64,000 bases of DNA from Apiospora phragmitis (taxonomy: Eukaryota > Ascomycota > Sordariomycetes > Amphisphaeriales > Apiosporaceae). The stretch lies in NCBI GenBank assembly GCA_038363925.1, contig JAQQWL010000011.1, forward strand, positions 8,742,001 through 8,806,000, read 5' to 3'. A model generated the notes under the pieces. That model did not search any database. It worked only from the letters and a program-made list of their open reading frames with translations, and had not been told where the DNA came from. This document shows positions 10,937 to 22,362 of this stretch, piece by piece (position 1 is the stretch's first letter; the number at the start of each line of letters is the position of its first letter). Made by a program: the position numbers and the translations under genes.

Positions 10937-12714
10937 ATGGGGTCTATTGCTAAAGAATTCAACGGCACTACTGGGGAGCCCCTCCAACGTGCTGATGAAC
11001 TCGAAGATGTGTGTATTCCCTTGCTCCGTCGTCTAACACCGCCAGTACACTAGCTAACTGAATTCACAGTTAATCGATGCAGTCAAATCCCTCATAGTGC
11101 CATATGTCAGGTCAGCAGATGAGGCTGCTTCTTTTAAAGCAACTGGTCAGGTGTCGAAAGGCGCCGGTGGACAACCACAAAATGTCCTGGTTGATACAAA
11201 TAAGCCGGCAGAGCTCATCGAGAAACTGGAATTCTCGCTTCCAGAGACGGAAGGCAGAGGGAAAGATGGACTGCTGGCTACAATCCAGGACGTGCTCAAG
11301 TACAGTGTGAACACTTGGGACCAGGGGTTCCTGGATAAAATTGTACGCGAGTACAAATACGGTGAGTTTCCATGTCAGTGAAAGAATGGAAATGGGACCA
11401 TTATTAACAAAAGCTCCAGGTTGGTGTCGTGTCTGAGCTGTTGCTCTCGGTCCTGAATACAAATGTCAGTCACCCCGCGCCTCCTTACCCCTGAAGCCCT
11501 CGCTCTTCACCCCCACCCCCATCACAAACCTGCCCGATATCAAGACTCACCGTACCCACCAGGTCCACGTCTACCAAGTCTCGCCCGTCTTGACCGTGAT
11601 CGAGAAAACCACGGCCCGCCAGCTGGCCAACCTCTTCGGCTTCACCGGCCCGCGCGCGGGCGGCGTCACCTGCCAGGGCGGCAGCGCGTCGAACCTGACC
11701 TCGATCGCCATCGCGCGCAACGCGCTGTACCCGGAGTGCAAGACGCGCGGCAACGGCGCGCGGCGCTTCGTGCTGTTCACGAGCGCGCACGGGCACTACA
11801 GCGTCGAGAAGGCGGCCGTGACGTGCGGCATGGGCGCGGCCGCCGTCGTGGCCGTCGACGTGGACCCCGCGACGGGCTGTATGGACCCGAAGGCGCTGCG
11901 GGCCGCGGTCCTGCGCGTCGTCGACGACGAGGACGGCGAGGGCCGCACCCCCCTCTACGTCAATGCGACGGCGGGCACGACGGTGCTGGGCTCCTTCGAT
12001 GACTTCCGCGCGCTGAGCGCCGTGTGCCGCGAGTTCGGCCTCTGGCTGCACATCGACGGCTCCTGGGGCGGGCCGTGCGTCTTCTCGGCGGCGCAGCGAC
12101 ACAAGCTCGCGGGCAGCGAGCTGGCCGACTCCATCACCGTCAACCCGCACAAGATGATGAACGTGCCCGTGACCTGCTCGTTCCTGCTCACCAACGACCT
12201 GAGCGTCTTCCACCGCGCCAACACGCTGCCCGCGAGCTACCTGTTCCACGGCGCAGACGGCAGCGACGACGGCGAGGTCTACGACCTGGCGGACCTGACG
12301 CTGCAGTGTGGGCGCCGAGCGGACAGCTTGAAGCTCGCGCTGGCGTGGATTTACTACGGCGCTGCGGGGTTCGAGAAAATGATCGACCATGCGTTCGCCA
12401 TGGCGGCGCACATGGCACAGCTGATCGATGCCGCGGCCGACTTCGAGCTCGCGTCCTCGAATCCGCCGCCGTGCTTGCAAGTCTGCTTCTATTATACACC
12501 CGGCGGCAAGCTGGCCGAGAGCAAAGAGGAGAACACGAGGAGGACGCGGGAAATGGTGGCTCTGCTGATAGGGAGAGGGTTCATGGTCGACTACGCGCCA
12601 GGGCCCAAAGGCAGTTTCTTCAGGGTAGTGGTCAACTCCCAGACACTGAAGGGGACAGTGGAAGGACTGGTGAAGGCGCTGGGTGAAGTGGGTAAAGAGG
12701 TGGTATCTGCTTGA
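10937..12714 (+). CDS. PLP-dependent amino-acid decarboxylase (group II), one frame break
   Basis: The enzyme belongs to the group II pyridoxal-phosphate decarboxylases (glutamate / cysteine-sulfinate / aromatic-amino-acid type); the substrate cannot be fixed from sequence. Exons are 10937-11008, 11070-11361, 11420-11464 and 11563-12714, about 519 residues after correction. Landmarks in order: NTNVHVYQVSPVLTVIEK, GGVTCQGGSASNLTSI, FTSAHGHYSVEKAA, LYVNATAGTTVLGSFDDF, HIDGSWGGP (cofactor Asp) and NPHKMMNVPVTCSF, where the Lys should bind PLP; then CGRRADSLKLALAW. Exon 2 carries an apparent extra A in AAAA at 11337-11340: without it the frame reads FLDKLYASTNT and splices in phase into VGVVSELLL; with it the residues before the splice do not match the family. 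Exon 4 is markedly GC-rich. No targeting signal is seen, so it is probably cytosolic. Confidence 0.85.
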
Positions 12715-13280
12715 GCAGGGACAGACAGGTATAAACTAATCAATAGACCGCAATAGAATGTGAACCGTCCGTTGATGAGAGAGAGATTGGACATTGCCGT
12801 AGCAAGCGAGGCTGGTCTGAACGAACCATTGATAAACTGCAGTTCAGGAATGCGACCGTTTAGGCATGGAATATTGTCTCGTAGACCGTCGAATACACGC
12901 ATTGGTTATATGCTGAGTACACTTTCAAGGCGTCAAAGGACGTTTATCCCAGTGTACTAAGTACATGTACTTCATCTACGGTTAGTCCGAATCGTTATTT
13001 AGACCCAGCGTTTCCCCCTATCAATTGGTGCTATCTGGGAAAGCTAAGACGCCAGCTTATTCGGAAACCCTACTCCGTAAAAAAAAAACCTGGTTGGCTA
13101 CCCGCTGAAATTTAACCTTTATTAACTGCTAGTTTAAAAAAAAATCCCTAAGTCGTGAAAAGCGAGCATAATTCGTGCTATACCGAGTCTTTCGATCGAG
13201 CAAAAAGCAGTAAGAAGAGAAAAAAACACAAAATAGAGGAAGAACGAAGTACCCTATTGAATAGGGTGCATCGGGAATTG
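12715..13280. other. Intergenic, between decarboxylase and tRNA
   Basis: No gene is seen. The stretch becomes A/T-run-rich after 13070. Runs of A on the plus strand at 13220-13226 and 13230-13233 would be T-run terminators for the minus-strand tRNA. The 17-base near-perfect inverted repeat ACCCTATTGAATAGGGT lies at 13251-13267. Confidence 0.6.
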
Positions 13281-13401
13281 AGCCCGATGCGGGGGTCGAA
13301 CCCGCAGCCTTGAGATGACTTCTCCATTAACGCCGGGGGTTGCGGAACCGGATCCCGTGTAACTTAAGAGTCTCACGCTCTACCGATTGAGCTAACCAGG
13401 C
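13281..13401 (-). tRNA. tRNA-Lys(CUU) with a 48-nt intron
   Basis: The acceptor arms GCCTGGT and ATCGGGC pair over all seven positions, the T-arm is GCGGG-TTCGACC-CCCGC, and the D-arm carries TAGCTCAATCGG. The anticodon stem is TGAGA/TCTCA with loop CTCTTAA, giving anticodon CUU. An intron of 48 nt follows the base after the anticodon, the normal eukaryotic position. The mature length is 73 nt before CCA addition. Confidence 0.95.
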
Positions 13402-13447
13402 GGGAGCATTAATTGCTTATTCAGGGAAGGTGTGATTTACGCAAATT

Positions 13448-13553
13448 ATGTTGCAAGCGCTTTCCCAGTACAGATTGCACCTGCCAATTCTAAAAATGCC
13501 GCTTTTGCAAGGCATGTTGCAAGCACGCTTACAAGTCGCACCTGCCAATTTTT
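13448..13553. repeat. Diverged two-copy direct repeat
   Basis: Two imperfect copies share ATGTTGCAAGC and GCACCTGCCAATT: copy one spans about 13448-13492 and copy two about 13514-13553. They lie 50-150 bases upstream of the tRNA 5' end. The origin is unclear. Confidence 0.6.
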
Positions 13554-13934
13554 AATTCAAACACCACTCTCAACCTATTTTCCTTCTCTCTAAAGCCATC
13601 TGCGCCGACATATAGCAATAACCGTCTTCTCTTCTCAGAGCTATGATGGGTTTCTCTTTCTGGTTTTATGTTGTCAATACGTGGAAGGCCGAGATTCGGT
13701 GGTGACCTGCCTCGTTGCTTTCCCCACCATTCAAAATCAAGTTGTTCGGCATCGAAGCTCGATTACATTGACAGAGACCTCCATGACCAATCTCATCGCT
13801 TTGGCAGACCCAATTCGAATTGCTTATATTCCGCTACGATATCCAATTTTACTAGCATCAACTGATTCAGCTTCAACATGCGTGATGTTTCCCACGCTGT
13901 CGTGTACAGACACGCGATCAATAGCCCATAAGAA

Positions 13935-15749
13935 TCCGCCTCTTTTTTTTAGTGGGCCAACCGTCTGCTCTATAAAGGCATCGACGAACTGCTCGTATAT
14001 GAGGCTCGCCGCGGGATTGATGGAATTCTGCAGGCAAAATGTGGCGGCTCTCGTGAGTCCCTCCGATATTGAACCTCTGTGGTACAGTTTGTCGAGCACT
14101 CGTTGCCACAGCGAGATTCGAGCCTGTGCTAAAAGGGCCGTCCTCGGGCGTGCGAAAGTCGTCTATGCAGCGACCTCTCTGTATCTCCAGTAGCATCACC
14201 CCCAATGTCGCAATGTTGCTGCGATCAATGTCGTTCCAATGAGAAGATTCGTTGCCTGGCACAACGTCTATGACAGTGGGTAAGCTCTTGCTGTTAAAAC
14301 AGTGCGGTGTAGCTCACCTTCAGGGTGATGATTGACCAAGTACGGATGTAGCACATCGATTTTGTCAGCACCATTGCCCTTGACTTCGAAGAACATGATA
14401 TTCTTCTTATTCCATGGCTTCCGCAGCCAGGGTGTGCCACCGAGCTGGACCGGAGTGGTTATCATATTGATCATCAATGTGTAGAACTCCATCATGGCTC
14501 CCATATGGAGTTTGAGTTTCGGCAGGAGCACGTCCAATGCCTCGCCTTTCTTCTCAAGTGCTGGGGATTCACCAGCACAGCGGCTGTGGTACCCGAAACT
14601 GCCGTCGGTATCAAGCTGGATTTCGATCGCAGAAGTGGTGTTTCTGTTCAGTGTGGAGCAGATATCTGTGACTTCGACCAAACATTGGGGTGGCTCGATG
14701 GTGAGCGTCTCCAGAGCTGCTGCGACAAACATCACTCTAGGCCCTTGCTTAGGACTTATCACACGTCAGCACACTGGACCCGGGTCAGAACATATAGGTG
14801 ATACATTACCTTACGAGTTCCTCGTCAGCACATTGACATCTGAATCCGGTGTGAAGCCAAATCAGATCAGAGGAGTTGAGTACGGAGACATCGAACATTC
14901 CAGGCTCATTAGCCTCGGCACGTTCTGCCATCCGTCTTCCAGCCTTCTTCCGACGTCTGATCCGTGACTCCAGGCGCCAAGCAGCAGAATGAGTCTCATG
15001 GAACGCACGCCATGACCGAGTAATCGCGCTGTATATTTGAGTTGCATTCTGTCTGATGTCTTTCAGGGGTGCAATGAAGCCGATCTTAGGGTAAGCTAGG
15101 CCGGAATGTTCCTGTATTCTGCCTGCCTTGCTGATGAAGTCGTCCAGTCTGTCGTTACAGCTCTGCAGTTTCTCAAGGGACTGCTTGATTTGCCGGTTAC
15201 TCGTTGTGTAACGAAGACCATACGCGAAATCAAATTGTTAAATCCTACCCAGTGAGGTCGGTGATGGCGGGTTGGCGACTAGCACAGCTCGTAGGCCAGC
15301 TTGTTGTATCTATTCAAAAGGCCGTTAGATATCAGGGGCTTCATCACACACAGAGGGTACTGCACCTGACTCGTAACGCCTAGCCGATGAACGCTGCTAG
15401 CAATGTCCTTCAAAATTCAGTCCATTTCCAAGATAGTGGAAATGCAAGAGTCATAAGCTGCACCAAGTTTGTCTTCCAGATCCCTTGTCAGCCCCAGCCT
15501 GTTCCAGCTGTTGCACTGCGGGTCTTGGAGCATGTCGCTGAGTTCTTCATCATCGACTACATCTTTCAGGAGAATGCGTAGTGTCTGGTCGTAACTAACA
15601 GAACAGTAGTTCAACTGGCGAATTTGCTGGTTCCTGTGTCTTTTCTATCGGAATAGTCGATCGATGGGGCCAGTGATATCGGCAGCGTGCTCGAGTGCTG
15701 ATATCAACAGGGGGATAGCGCCAAGAACGAGACCGGCAACTTCAGCCAT
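13935..15749 (-). pseudogene. Decayed DUF7580-family gene
   Basis: DUF7580 proteins are fungal signalling-type proteins of unknown biochemical role, often found near other accessory or incompatibility-type genes. The start at 15749 reads MAEVAGLVLGAIPLLISALEH, the typical N-terminus. Further family-like pieces are LRILLKDVVDDEELSDMLQDP, RQIKQSLEKLQSCNDRLDDF, IRQNATQIYSAITRSW, WLHTGFRCQC, GGTPWLRKPWNKKNIMFF and SNIATLGVMLLEIQRG; the last two are joined by an intron at about 14319-14270. The reading is broken by at least three in-frame nonsense codons: TAG after PIDRLFR, TGA after TILEMD, and TAA before QFDFAYG. A frame change also occurs near 14110. TGA and TAA sit where CGA/CAA are plausible, so C-to-T change would explain them. 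It is divergent from the C2H2/kinase gene, about 310 bases away. Confidence 0.7.
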
Positions 15750-16060
15750 GGCCTCTGGCCCTGCCGAGATATTCTGGATTTGAAGACACTCTGTGTCGAT
15801 TTGTGAAGTTATGGGAAGGTGCTGCTGAGCAGACTACCATGGAAAGTGCGATTGCGGTGTTATTTGGATGTCAGCGTGGAAGGTGCATCTCGTTGGCTAT
15901 CATAGTGAGCGAATCTTGAGAAAGAAAGGCAGGAAGAGGGGTAGTGTTGACAGGCTGAACTCATCACGGAACATATTCACCTCTTCGTACATTCACATAC
16001 TTCACCAGACCCCCTATTAGCCAGAAACGTCATGACAACATTGAAGGGATTGCAGTTACC

Positions 16061-19000
16061 ATGGCAACCCTATATTCTAAGACTACTTCATGTTTAGGCC
16101 TTTTCGTTACCCTGACAGCCCTGACGGATCGTCTGGAGAGCGGTTCGGAAGATGACCGTAGCAGTTCACCCATCGCTCAAATACAAAACCAAGCTGCGCG
16201 CCTGAAGGTCTGGGCCGGTAACCTCGGAGCCTTACGAAAAGGCCATGCAGCACTAGACTACCGCTTGAGAGACTTGACGGCGATTCGCAATGCTATAACT
16301 AGATCACTTGATAAGCTAGAGGATACCCTCCGCAACAATTAATACTTCCTGTCAGCCAAATGAACAGCTACTAATGTCGACCAGGTTGTCTGTTAGTAAA
16401 GGGCGACCGTGTCCCTTTGGTAGATACGATGGATGACGATGCCATCTTGAACGAACTAGAAGAGTCCACAAATAGTGAGGACAGCGGCAGTTTGCAGATG
16501 GATAACGAACTTTCCTTTAACCTAGCAGAGATTGTCGACCTGCTTTCAGATTTGCATCGGCTATCGTTCCGAATTCGGAATCCGGGGTACCAGAAGCACA
16601 GCAGAGTCAACCTTCAAGACTCGGCTTCATTGTGAAACGGATCCTTATACGGGGGATGATGTATCTGAACAGTATGAAAAAGAGGATATTCTTCGAATCA
16701 ATGGCTTGGTAGTCGACTTTCACCTTCAAAACGGCCAAGAGCTCGATAGCACATTCAGCTACCTGATCGAGAGGGTCGGCGTAGCGAATACCAACCGCCA
16801 TCGGTGTTTTGCCTATTGGAAATCGCATTATTTGAAGCTAGCTGATGTGCCTAGGAGAGCTCATGCCTCTACGCCTAGAGCTCCATATCAGACTGACTTG
16901 CTACCAGATCCAGGTATGACTCGTCCAGAGGCGCTGGCTGTAGGTATGGCGCGGACCAACACGGTCTCTGAACAAAGAACCATCAATTCGGGAACGGAAG
17001 CGACCAGGTTTACACAAAAGCTTGACTTCGAATGGGAGGCACAATCGCAAGTGTCCATGTCGACGAGCTACGACGTCGAGGGTGAATATACCCACCCACC
17101 AGCCCCAAGTATCGTCACCGGTTCCAGGGAGCACAGGTGTACTTACTGTCATCTCGCCTGCCCGGTGAAACATTTCAAGGGTCAAGCTTGGCGGTAAGTC
17201 TGTCCTGTCCGTCTTTTTAGGATAAACCTGGGCTTATACTAGTAAATCATGGATGCACAACCAGCAAGCATGTTCTTCAAGACTTTCAACCGTATGTCTG
17301 TACCTACAAGCAATGCCAAGAAGCCGACGCTCTGTTCCCAGATCGCGTCGCTTGGAAAGAACACGAACGTTTAGTCCATCGCCGTATCTGGTTTTGCTTC
17401 GAACACCCGAATGTGGTCATGCCACGGTCTTCTGTTGAGGGCCATCTAGCGGAACATCATACAGAGCTGAATGCCTCTCAGATACATAGACTTTTGGGAA
17501 TAACCGAGTCGGACAGACCAGACGAAAGATCGAGATGTCCATTTTGTGGTTCCGAGGGACCATTTAATCCCGACTTAGCGGACCATATCGCATGCCATAT
17601 GGAACGATTCGCCATGATTGCCTCGCCTTTAGTCTCTGATGGAGACAAGAACCACCGCAGCTCTGACAGTCACGCTACCATTTCTGGAGGAGCTGCCTCA
17701 AGACCAAGACTGTCTTCCTTTTCAGGTTTCAGAAGTGTTGCCAGCGAAACCAGAGATGCAGACACCCCGTTCTTGAACACCCTTGTCGCCGAAGATGAAC
17801 TAGAATCAAAGCCAATTACCCAATTTGAGCACCAGCTGAAGTTTTGCACGAGGTTCTCTGTGTACGATGAGAAAGTGTTTGTCTTGGATCGTCGCCTGCT
17901 CGAGTGGTTTCGCAGCCCTGACGCGAGTGAATCAGGGACTAATGCTAGCTGCATCCTTTGGACCCTGCCTGGACTTGAAATTGGCCGTATTGCTAATCTA
18001 GAAGCTCATATGGGGGATACAGATAAGCTGTCATGGCTCAGAGTGTTTTCCATTTTGTTGCAACTAGGGAAGGGGGTTGATATCAGGACATTCTGGCTGT
18101 TAGAAGGCCTCGACCCCCAGTTGCCCTTCAGCCTAACATAGCTGCAGAGGATATCGAGCCAGAGGGAAGCAGCGCCAGATGATGCCGAGTGTCTGACTAA
18201 CAGCTTCTTGGAAATTCAGCGACAGTATTGCGCGAGTAAATTTGGAAATTTTCTCAGCGCTGGTCATGACTACGACGAATCGATCCTGCCGATTACGACG
18301 ATGACCCTTATCGGTGGCAAAACATTCGAAGTCCATATTCCAATCGAGTGTATCCATAAAAGTCTCAAACAACGCCTCAAATAACGCATCAGGACGCCCT
18401 CAATAAAGAAAGATGATGGAGAGGTGAGAGTTTCTAGACCCAAGGAAGGTATCCGTTTGATATGAGTGCTGACTGGTATGATCGGTTCGTGGCTGGCAGT
18501 ATTACCAGTTCGCATTGACCGTCTGGAATCAGAACTATATTTACGAGGCTCTCGCCTACACAGACGGAGTCGTCACATGCCTTGGAACTTGGAAACGACA
18601 GGAAAAGAATCACGCCTTACTTGAATGGGGGTCTTGCACTCTCGAAGACCATTTCCTTACATTAAATCCACAGCCGCCAAAGCCCACAGAGATTGTGAAG
18701 TTTTGGAAAGGTCTCATAGCGGTTGTTAGTGGGTTGTGTAATATGCAAATGGTTACGACTTCAGGACATGATCAGGGACCCCGTATAAACTGGAACCTAT
18801 AATTATGTCCCCAAACCCAATTCAACTAAACCCACTGACGATAAGTGTTAGCTGGAATTGCAACATATGTCCTTCTACTCTGTTCCGTGTCGAGTCTGAC
18901 AAAGGAACGGTAGGGACAATAGGCAGTGTGGGATCCGCGGAAATCCAGCCCAGGACAGATAACCGCGCACCACTTACCCCAGTCCGGGGAGCAACCATAT

Positions 19001-19504
19001 CGTACGGTAAGAGTCCTCTGTATCTATAATTTGTCCACAAACTCCAATGCTCTGAGTTGACATGCTACAGGCGGTCCGGAGCTCGGACTTAACTCAGAGG
19101 CAGAGCTTACAAGGCTATTCGATGTCTGGTCTCTCGGCTGTGTATTCTCCGAAGCAGCCACTTGGGCCGTACTAGGAGCTGAAGGCATCCTGCATTTTCG
19201 GTCGCTCAGAGCGTATGTTTCATTCTTCACTACATGACTGTGGGCAGGAATTGATCCTGACATGCTTCTCAGTGCTTCTCCGGCCCCGGATTTTTTCCAC
19301 AATGGAAGTAATGTATCGGGAGTGGTCCAGGAGTGGCATAGTCACCTACGGCATGAGATAGGAGTATCGGATACGATCACGGGCCCGGTATTGGATATCA
19401 TAGAAAAAATGATGCTGGTTGAGAACCCGACGGATCGCAGCTCCCCTACAGAGCTTAAGTATGTTTTCAGGTCAATCATGGACCGATGGGATACAATTAA
19501 GTAG
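16061..19504 (+). pseudogene. Decayed acuF-type C2H2 zinc-finger protein with C-terminal pseudokinase
   Basis: The N-terminus (16061, SCLGLFVTLTALTDRLES then LWVWAGNLGALRKGHAALDYRLRD-like) and the SFRIRNPG region match a fungal domain found before acuF-type C2H2 fingers. The finger region is well preserved: an intron at 17194-17264 joins QAWR to KHVLQDFQPYVCTYKQC, followed by WKEHERLVHRRIWFCFEHP, RCPFCGSEGPF and HIACHMERFA. The C-terminal half resembles a kinase: VVSGLCNMQ, then DVWSLGCVFSEAATWAVLG (after an intron at about 19011-19071) and FHNG...VVQEWHSHLRHEI to a stop at 19504. The catalytic HxD loop is not recognisable. Lesions: an extra G in GGGG at 16584-16587, nonsense codons TAG (near 18139), TAA (near 18382) and TGA (near 18461), and further breaks to 19000. 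The N-terminal junction near 16340-16390 is unresolved. Confidence 0.65.
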
Positions 19505-20754
19505 TTGTGGTGGATTTGTGCTTATGATAAGGTTTTCTGTTACTTTTTGGCGAATGGAGTTGCTAAGAGACTTGGTAATATAGCCACTTGGATGTCTTTA
19601 GGCTTCTGGCAACCCGAAGTTTGACTGGGATAGGCAGAGTCGTTTCTCATGTTCTTCTTCTACCAGCCAAAATGTCGTGTCTACTGCCCCAGCCGGACTA
19701 AGGGGGTCGGAAATGTCAAGGTCATCGAGGGCTACATGGACTGCGATGGTCCCCAGAAGAAGAAGAAGAAGAAGAAGAAGCCGTCCTCGCCCTCGTCAAG
19801 GCCCACGAGACACTTCACGGTAACGGCCCTGCCGACGGCCGCGTCAAGGAACCAGGCGACCTCAAGAACGAGGGCCGCGGACCGGAAGAGTACGGGATTC
19901 TTCGCGAAAGCGAAGGCTCCTATCGGCAGCGAGCACCTGGTCTCAGTCAGGGTCCAGAACGCGCCACAAAAGCTTGTGGGCGGCACTGGAATTGGAGAGG
20001 GCTCGGAGAATAGCCTCCAGATGTTCGAGGTCGAATACGGAGTGAATAATACAATGCGGAGTGCTCGAGACCTGGGGACGATTGATCACATAACATCATA
20101 TGACTTTCAACGGCCTTGCAGCCAGTTTCTTTGCTTATCGCCCCACCAGCGACGATGACTGCCCTATTACGAGCGGGGCCGGCGAATCGGCCCGCAAAAC
20201 GTTGCGAAAAGGGATTGCTTTTGCTCGCAACTCTAGACTGAAAAGGCAAATGCGCGCCGTGCTTGTTTGAATTGCGCATGGCGCCGATCTATCGTACGCA
20301 CCTCAGTCCCAAACCAGAGGTGGTGGTGCTGTGTGTGGTTCGATCTGGATGCTTTGACGTCCCCATCCATACACAGATCTCAAAGATCTGGCTACCGAAA
20401 CGGCTTGTAACCCTAGGTCGTATCCCGGGGGTTAACAGCCGGGCCTGCATACGCCGCCCAGCAGGAATCACGCCACGGGTGACCCACAACATCTGCAGGC
20501 TGCTGGGTATGATATGGGGTGTCATATAGCCAGTTCGCCAAGAGCATGTGGCTCCAGGGTCAAGTTTGTGACACGTCTGGCAAGCAAGCTGCCACCCAGG
20601 CGCTATCATATCACCGCAAGCCATATCTCGACTTGACAGCTCTAAGCGCTTGGTCCTTTTGGGGCATCAGGTCATAGCTCGCCATTTTTTGTTCTTATCC
20701 CTGGAATTCTCTTCCTTCGCCCATCTTTGCCATATAAGGTCTTGGAGGGACATT
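19505..20754. other. Intergenic with an AGA repeat and a possible coding scrap
   Basis: An (AGA)n microsatellite lies at about 19755-19780. In the frame reading it as poly-Glu, about 80 open codons follow and then several stops; I do not recognise the product. A short coding relic is possible. The final few hundred bases should hold the promoter of the receptor gene. Confidence 0.4.
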
Positions 20755-22362
20755 ATGAAAGTCTCCCTGCTGGTGTTCGTGACTGCGACCGCGAGGGTGG
20801 CTGCCTCCCATGGCAGCATCTCGCGCGTAGTTCAGCAACGGCACGCCGCGAGCCAAGTATCTCAACATCCCCGTGGATTGCTGCCAGATGGCGTCACTAC
20901 AACGCCGCCAGCATGTGCTGTAAGTACTTGTTTTGTCAACTCAAACCTCACCATACATCAGGCCGCTTGTTTACACCCTCTCCAGCTTAAATGCCAGGTG
21001 CAATTTGCACCAGCCACGTTCTCGTCGGATCCGATACAAAAGGTTTGTTCCAAACAAATCGTCCCAGAAGTTTCCGACAAGCTGAAGGCCTGTCTTGTGA
21101 GAAGCTGCACAGTGCCAGAACTGCTGCAAGCCAAGAGATTAACTGCCGAGTTAAGCCGCAAGCCGCAGACTGATCTTGGTCCGATGATCTTGGCTGTCAT
21201 TTGGGCCACGGAGAGTATAAGCGTCATTGCCGTTGTCCTGCGGGTCCTGGCGCGCACCGCACTCCTCGAAACAAGCAGGTTTGAGGTAAACAGATGGGGC
21301 TGGGATGACACCACTATTACAGTGGTTTTGGCTGCGAGTTTGGTAGCAGAAATCATAGTATCACTTGGTAAGTCACCATCCTCTGCGTTGCTGAAGAATG
21401 AAGAATAGCATTCTGATTCTTGATCCCAGTCGTTGTCGAAGGTGGCTACGGGAAGGATGTGTGGATGCTGACGCCGAGCCAAATCACATATGGTCTCAAG
21501 GTAAGTGATTGCAATATCCGGTTCACAGCTCGAAAGTCTTTGTACTAAAACACATCATGAAGCATCTGATAATCATGGAACCAATCTACCTTTTCAGTCT
21601 CGGTCAAGTCAAGGTGTCGATATTGCTTTTTTATCTGCGTATTTTTCCGAAGCAAAGTGGCCACCATCGGTTTCGAATCCTCTGCTGGATTTTGATCGTG
21701 GTTATATCGATCTACACGATCTTTCACATGCTCATTCTCATCTTCCAGTGCTGGCCAGTAAGCTATGCCTGGACTTGGCTGGCAGGTCAAGACCAGGGAA
21801 CATGCTGGGATTATGGAGCTAGTGTTACATCACACGGCGCCCTTAACATGGCATCGGACTGGATAATCTTCATCATGTCAATCAAGAACCTCGTGGAGCT
21901 GAACATGAAAAGGGCCAAGAAGATAGTGGCCATTGCCGTGCTCGCTTGGGGCCTTGGCGGATCGGTGTGCTCCGTCTTTCGACTCATTGAACTGGTCCAC
22001 GCCACGCGAGCAGATTCCCAACAAGGTGACAATATCACTTTGAGGTTGGCCAAAATTCTGATGTGTAAGTATGGACCGCCTGTGTGTCATGAACGATGAC
22101 TGACGCATAATCACCAGGGTCGACTGCCGAGTTCAACTCCACTCTGTTCTGTGCCTGTATGCCCACGGCAGTACAAGTCATCCGCAGGATTATGTATAAG
22201 GCGGATGCTTCCTATCCGCGTTCTCATAAACTTCCCTACGGACAGTCAGACGACAACACAGGATCACAGCGCACCGCCATAACCAAGGCCAGCCGTCGTG
22301 GTCACCTCTCCCTTAAGCTCACCAACATATCAGAAGTCGCCCTGGACGGCATCGAGACTTAA
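20755..22362 (+). CDS. CFEM-domain, Pth11-like seven-helix receptor
   Basis: Pth11-like proteins are fungal GPCR-type membrane proteins, some of which sense surfaces or hosts. Exons are 20755-20919, 20962-21367, 21430-21500, 21563-22064 and 22118-22362, giving 462 residues without break. The start at 20755 (MKVSLLVFVTATARVAA) gives a signal peptide; an in-frame ATG at 20650 would bury it. The first intron is only 42 nt and in frame; removing it yields PPACAAACLHPLQLKC, the CFEM-like start, and SDKLKACLVRSCTVPELL is its end. Some usual CFEM cysteines (the DxxCxC part) seem to be missing. Helices follow with WGWDDTTI, GYGKDVWMLTPSQI, KVSILLFYLRIFP and FQCWPVSYAW, which fit the family closely. 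The tail is about 60 residues and polar. Confidence 0.85.

Noticed and set aside
11485..12480. 331-codon open frame on the minus strand
   Set aside because: Shadow of the GC-rich decarboxylase exon 4.
19649..20158. 169-codon frame with a Lys run as a gene
   Set aside because: The run is an (AGA)n microsatellite and no motif is seen in any frame; kept only as a possible scrap.
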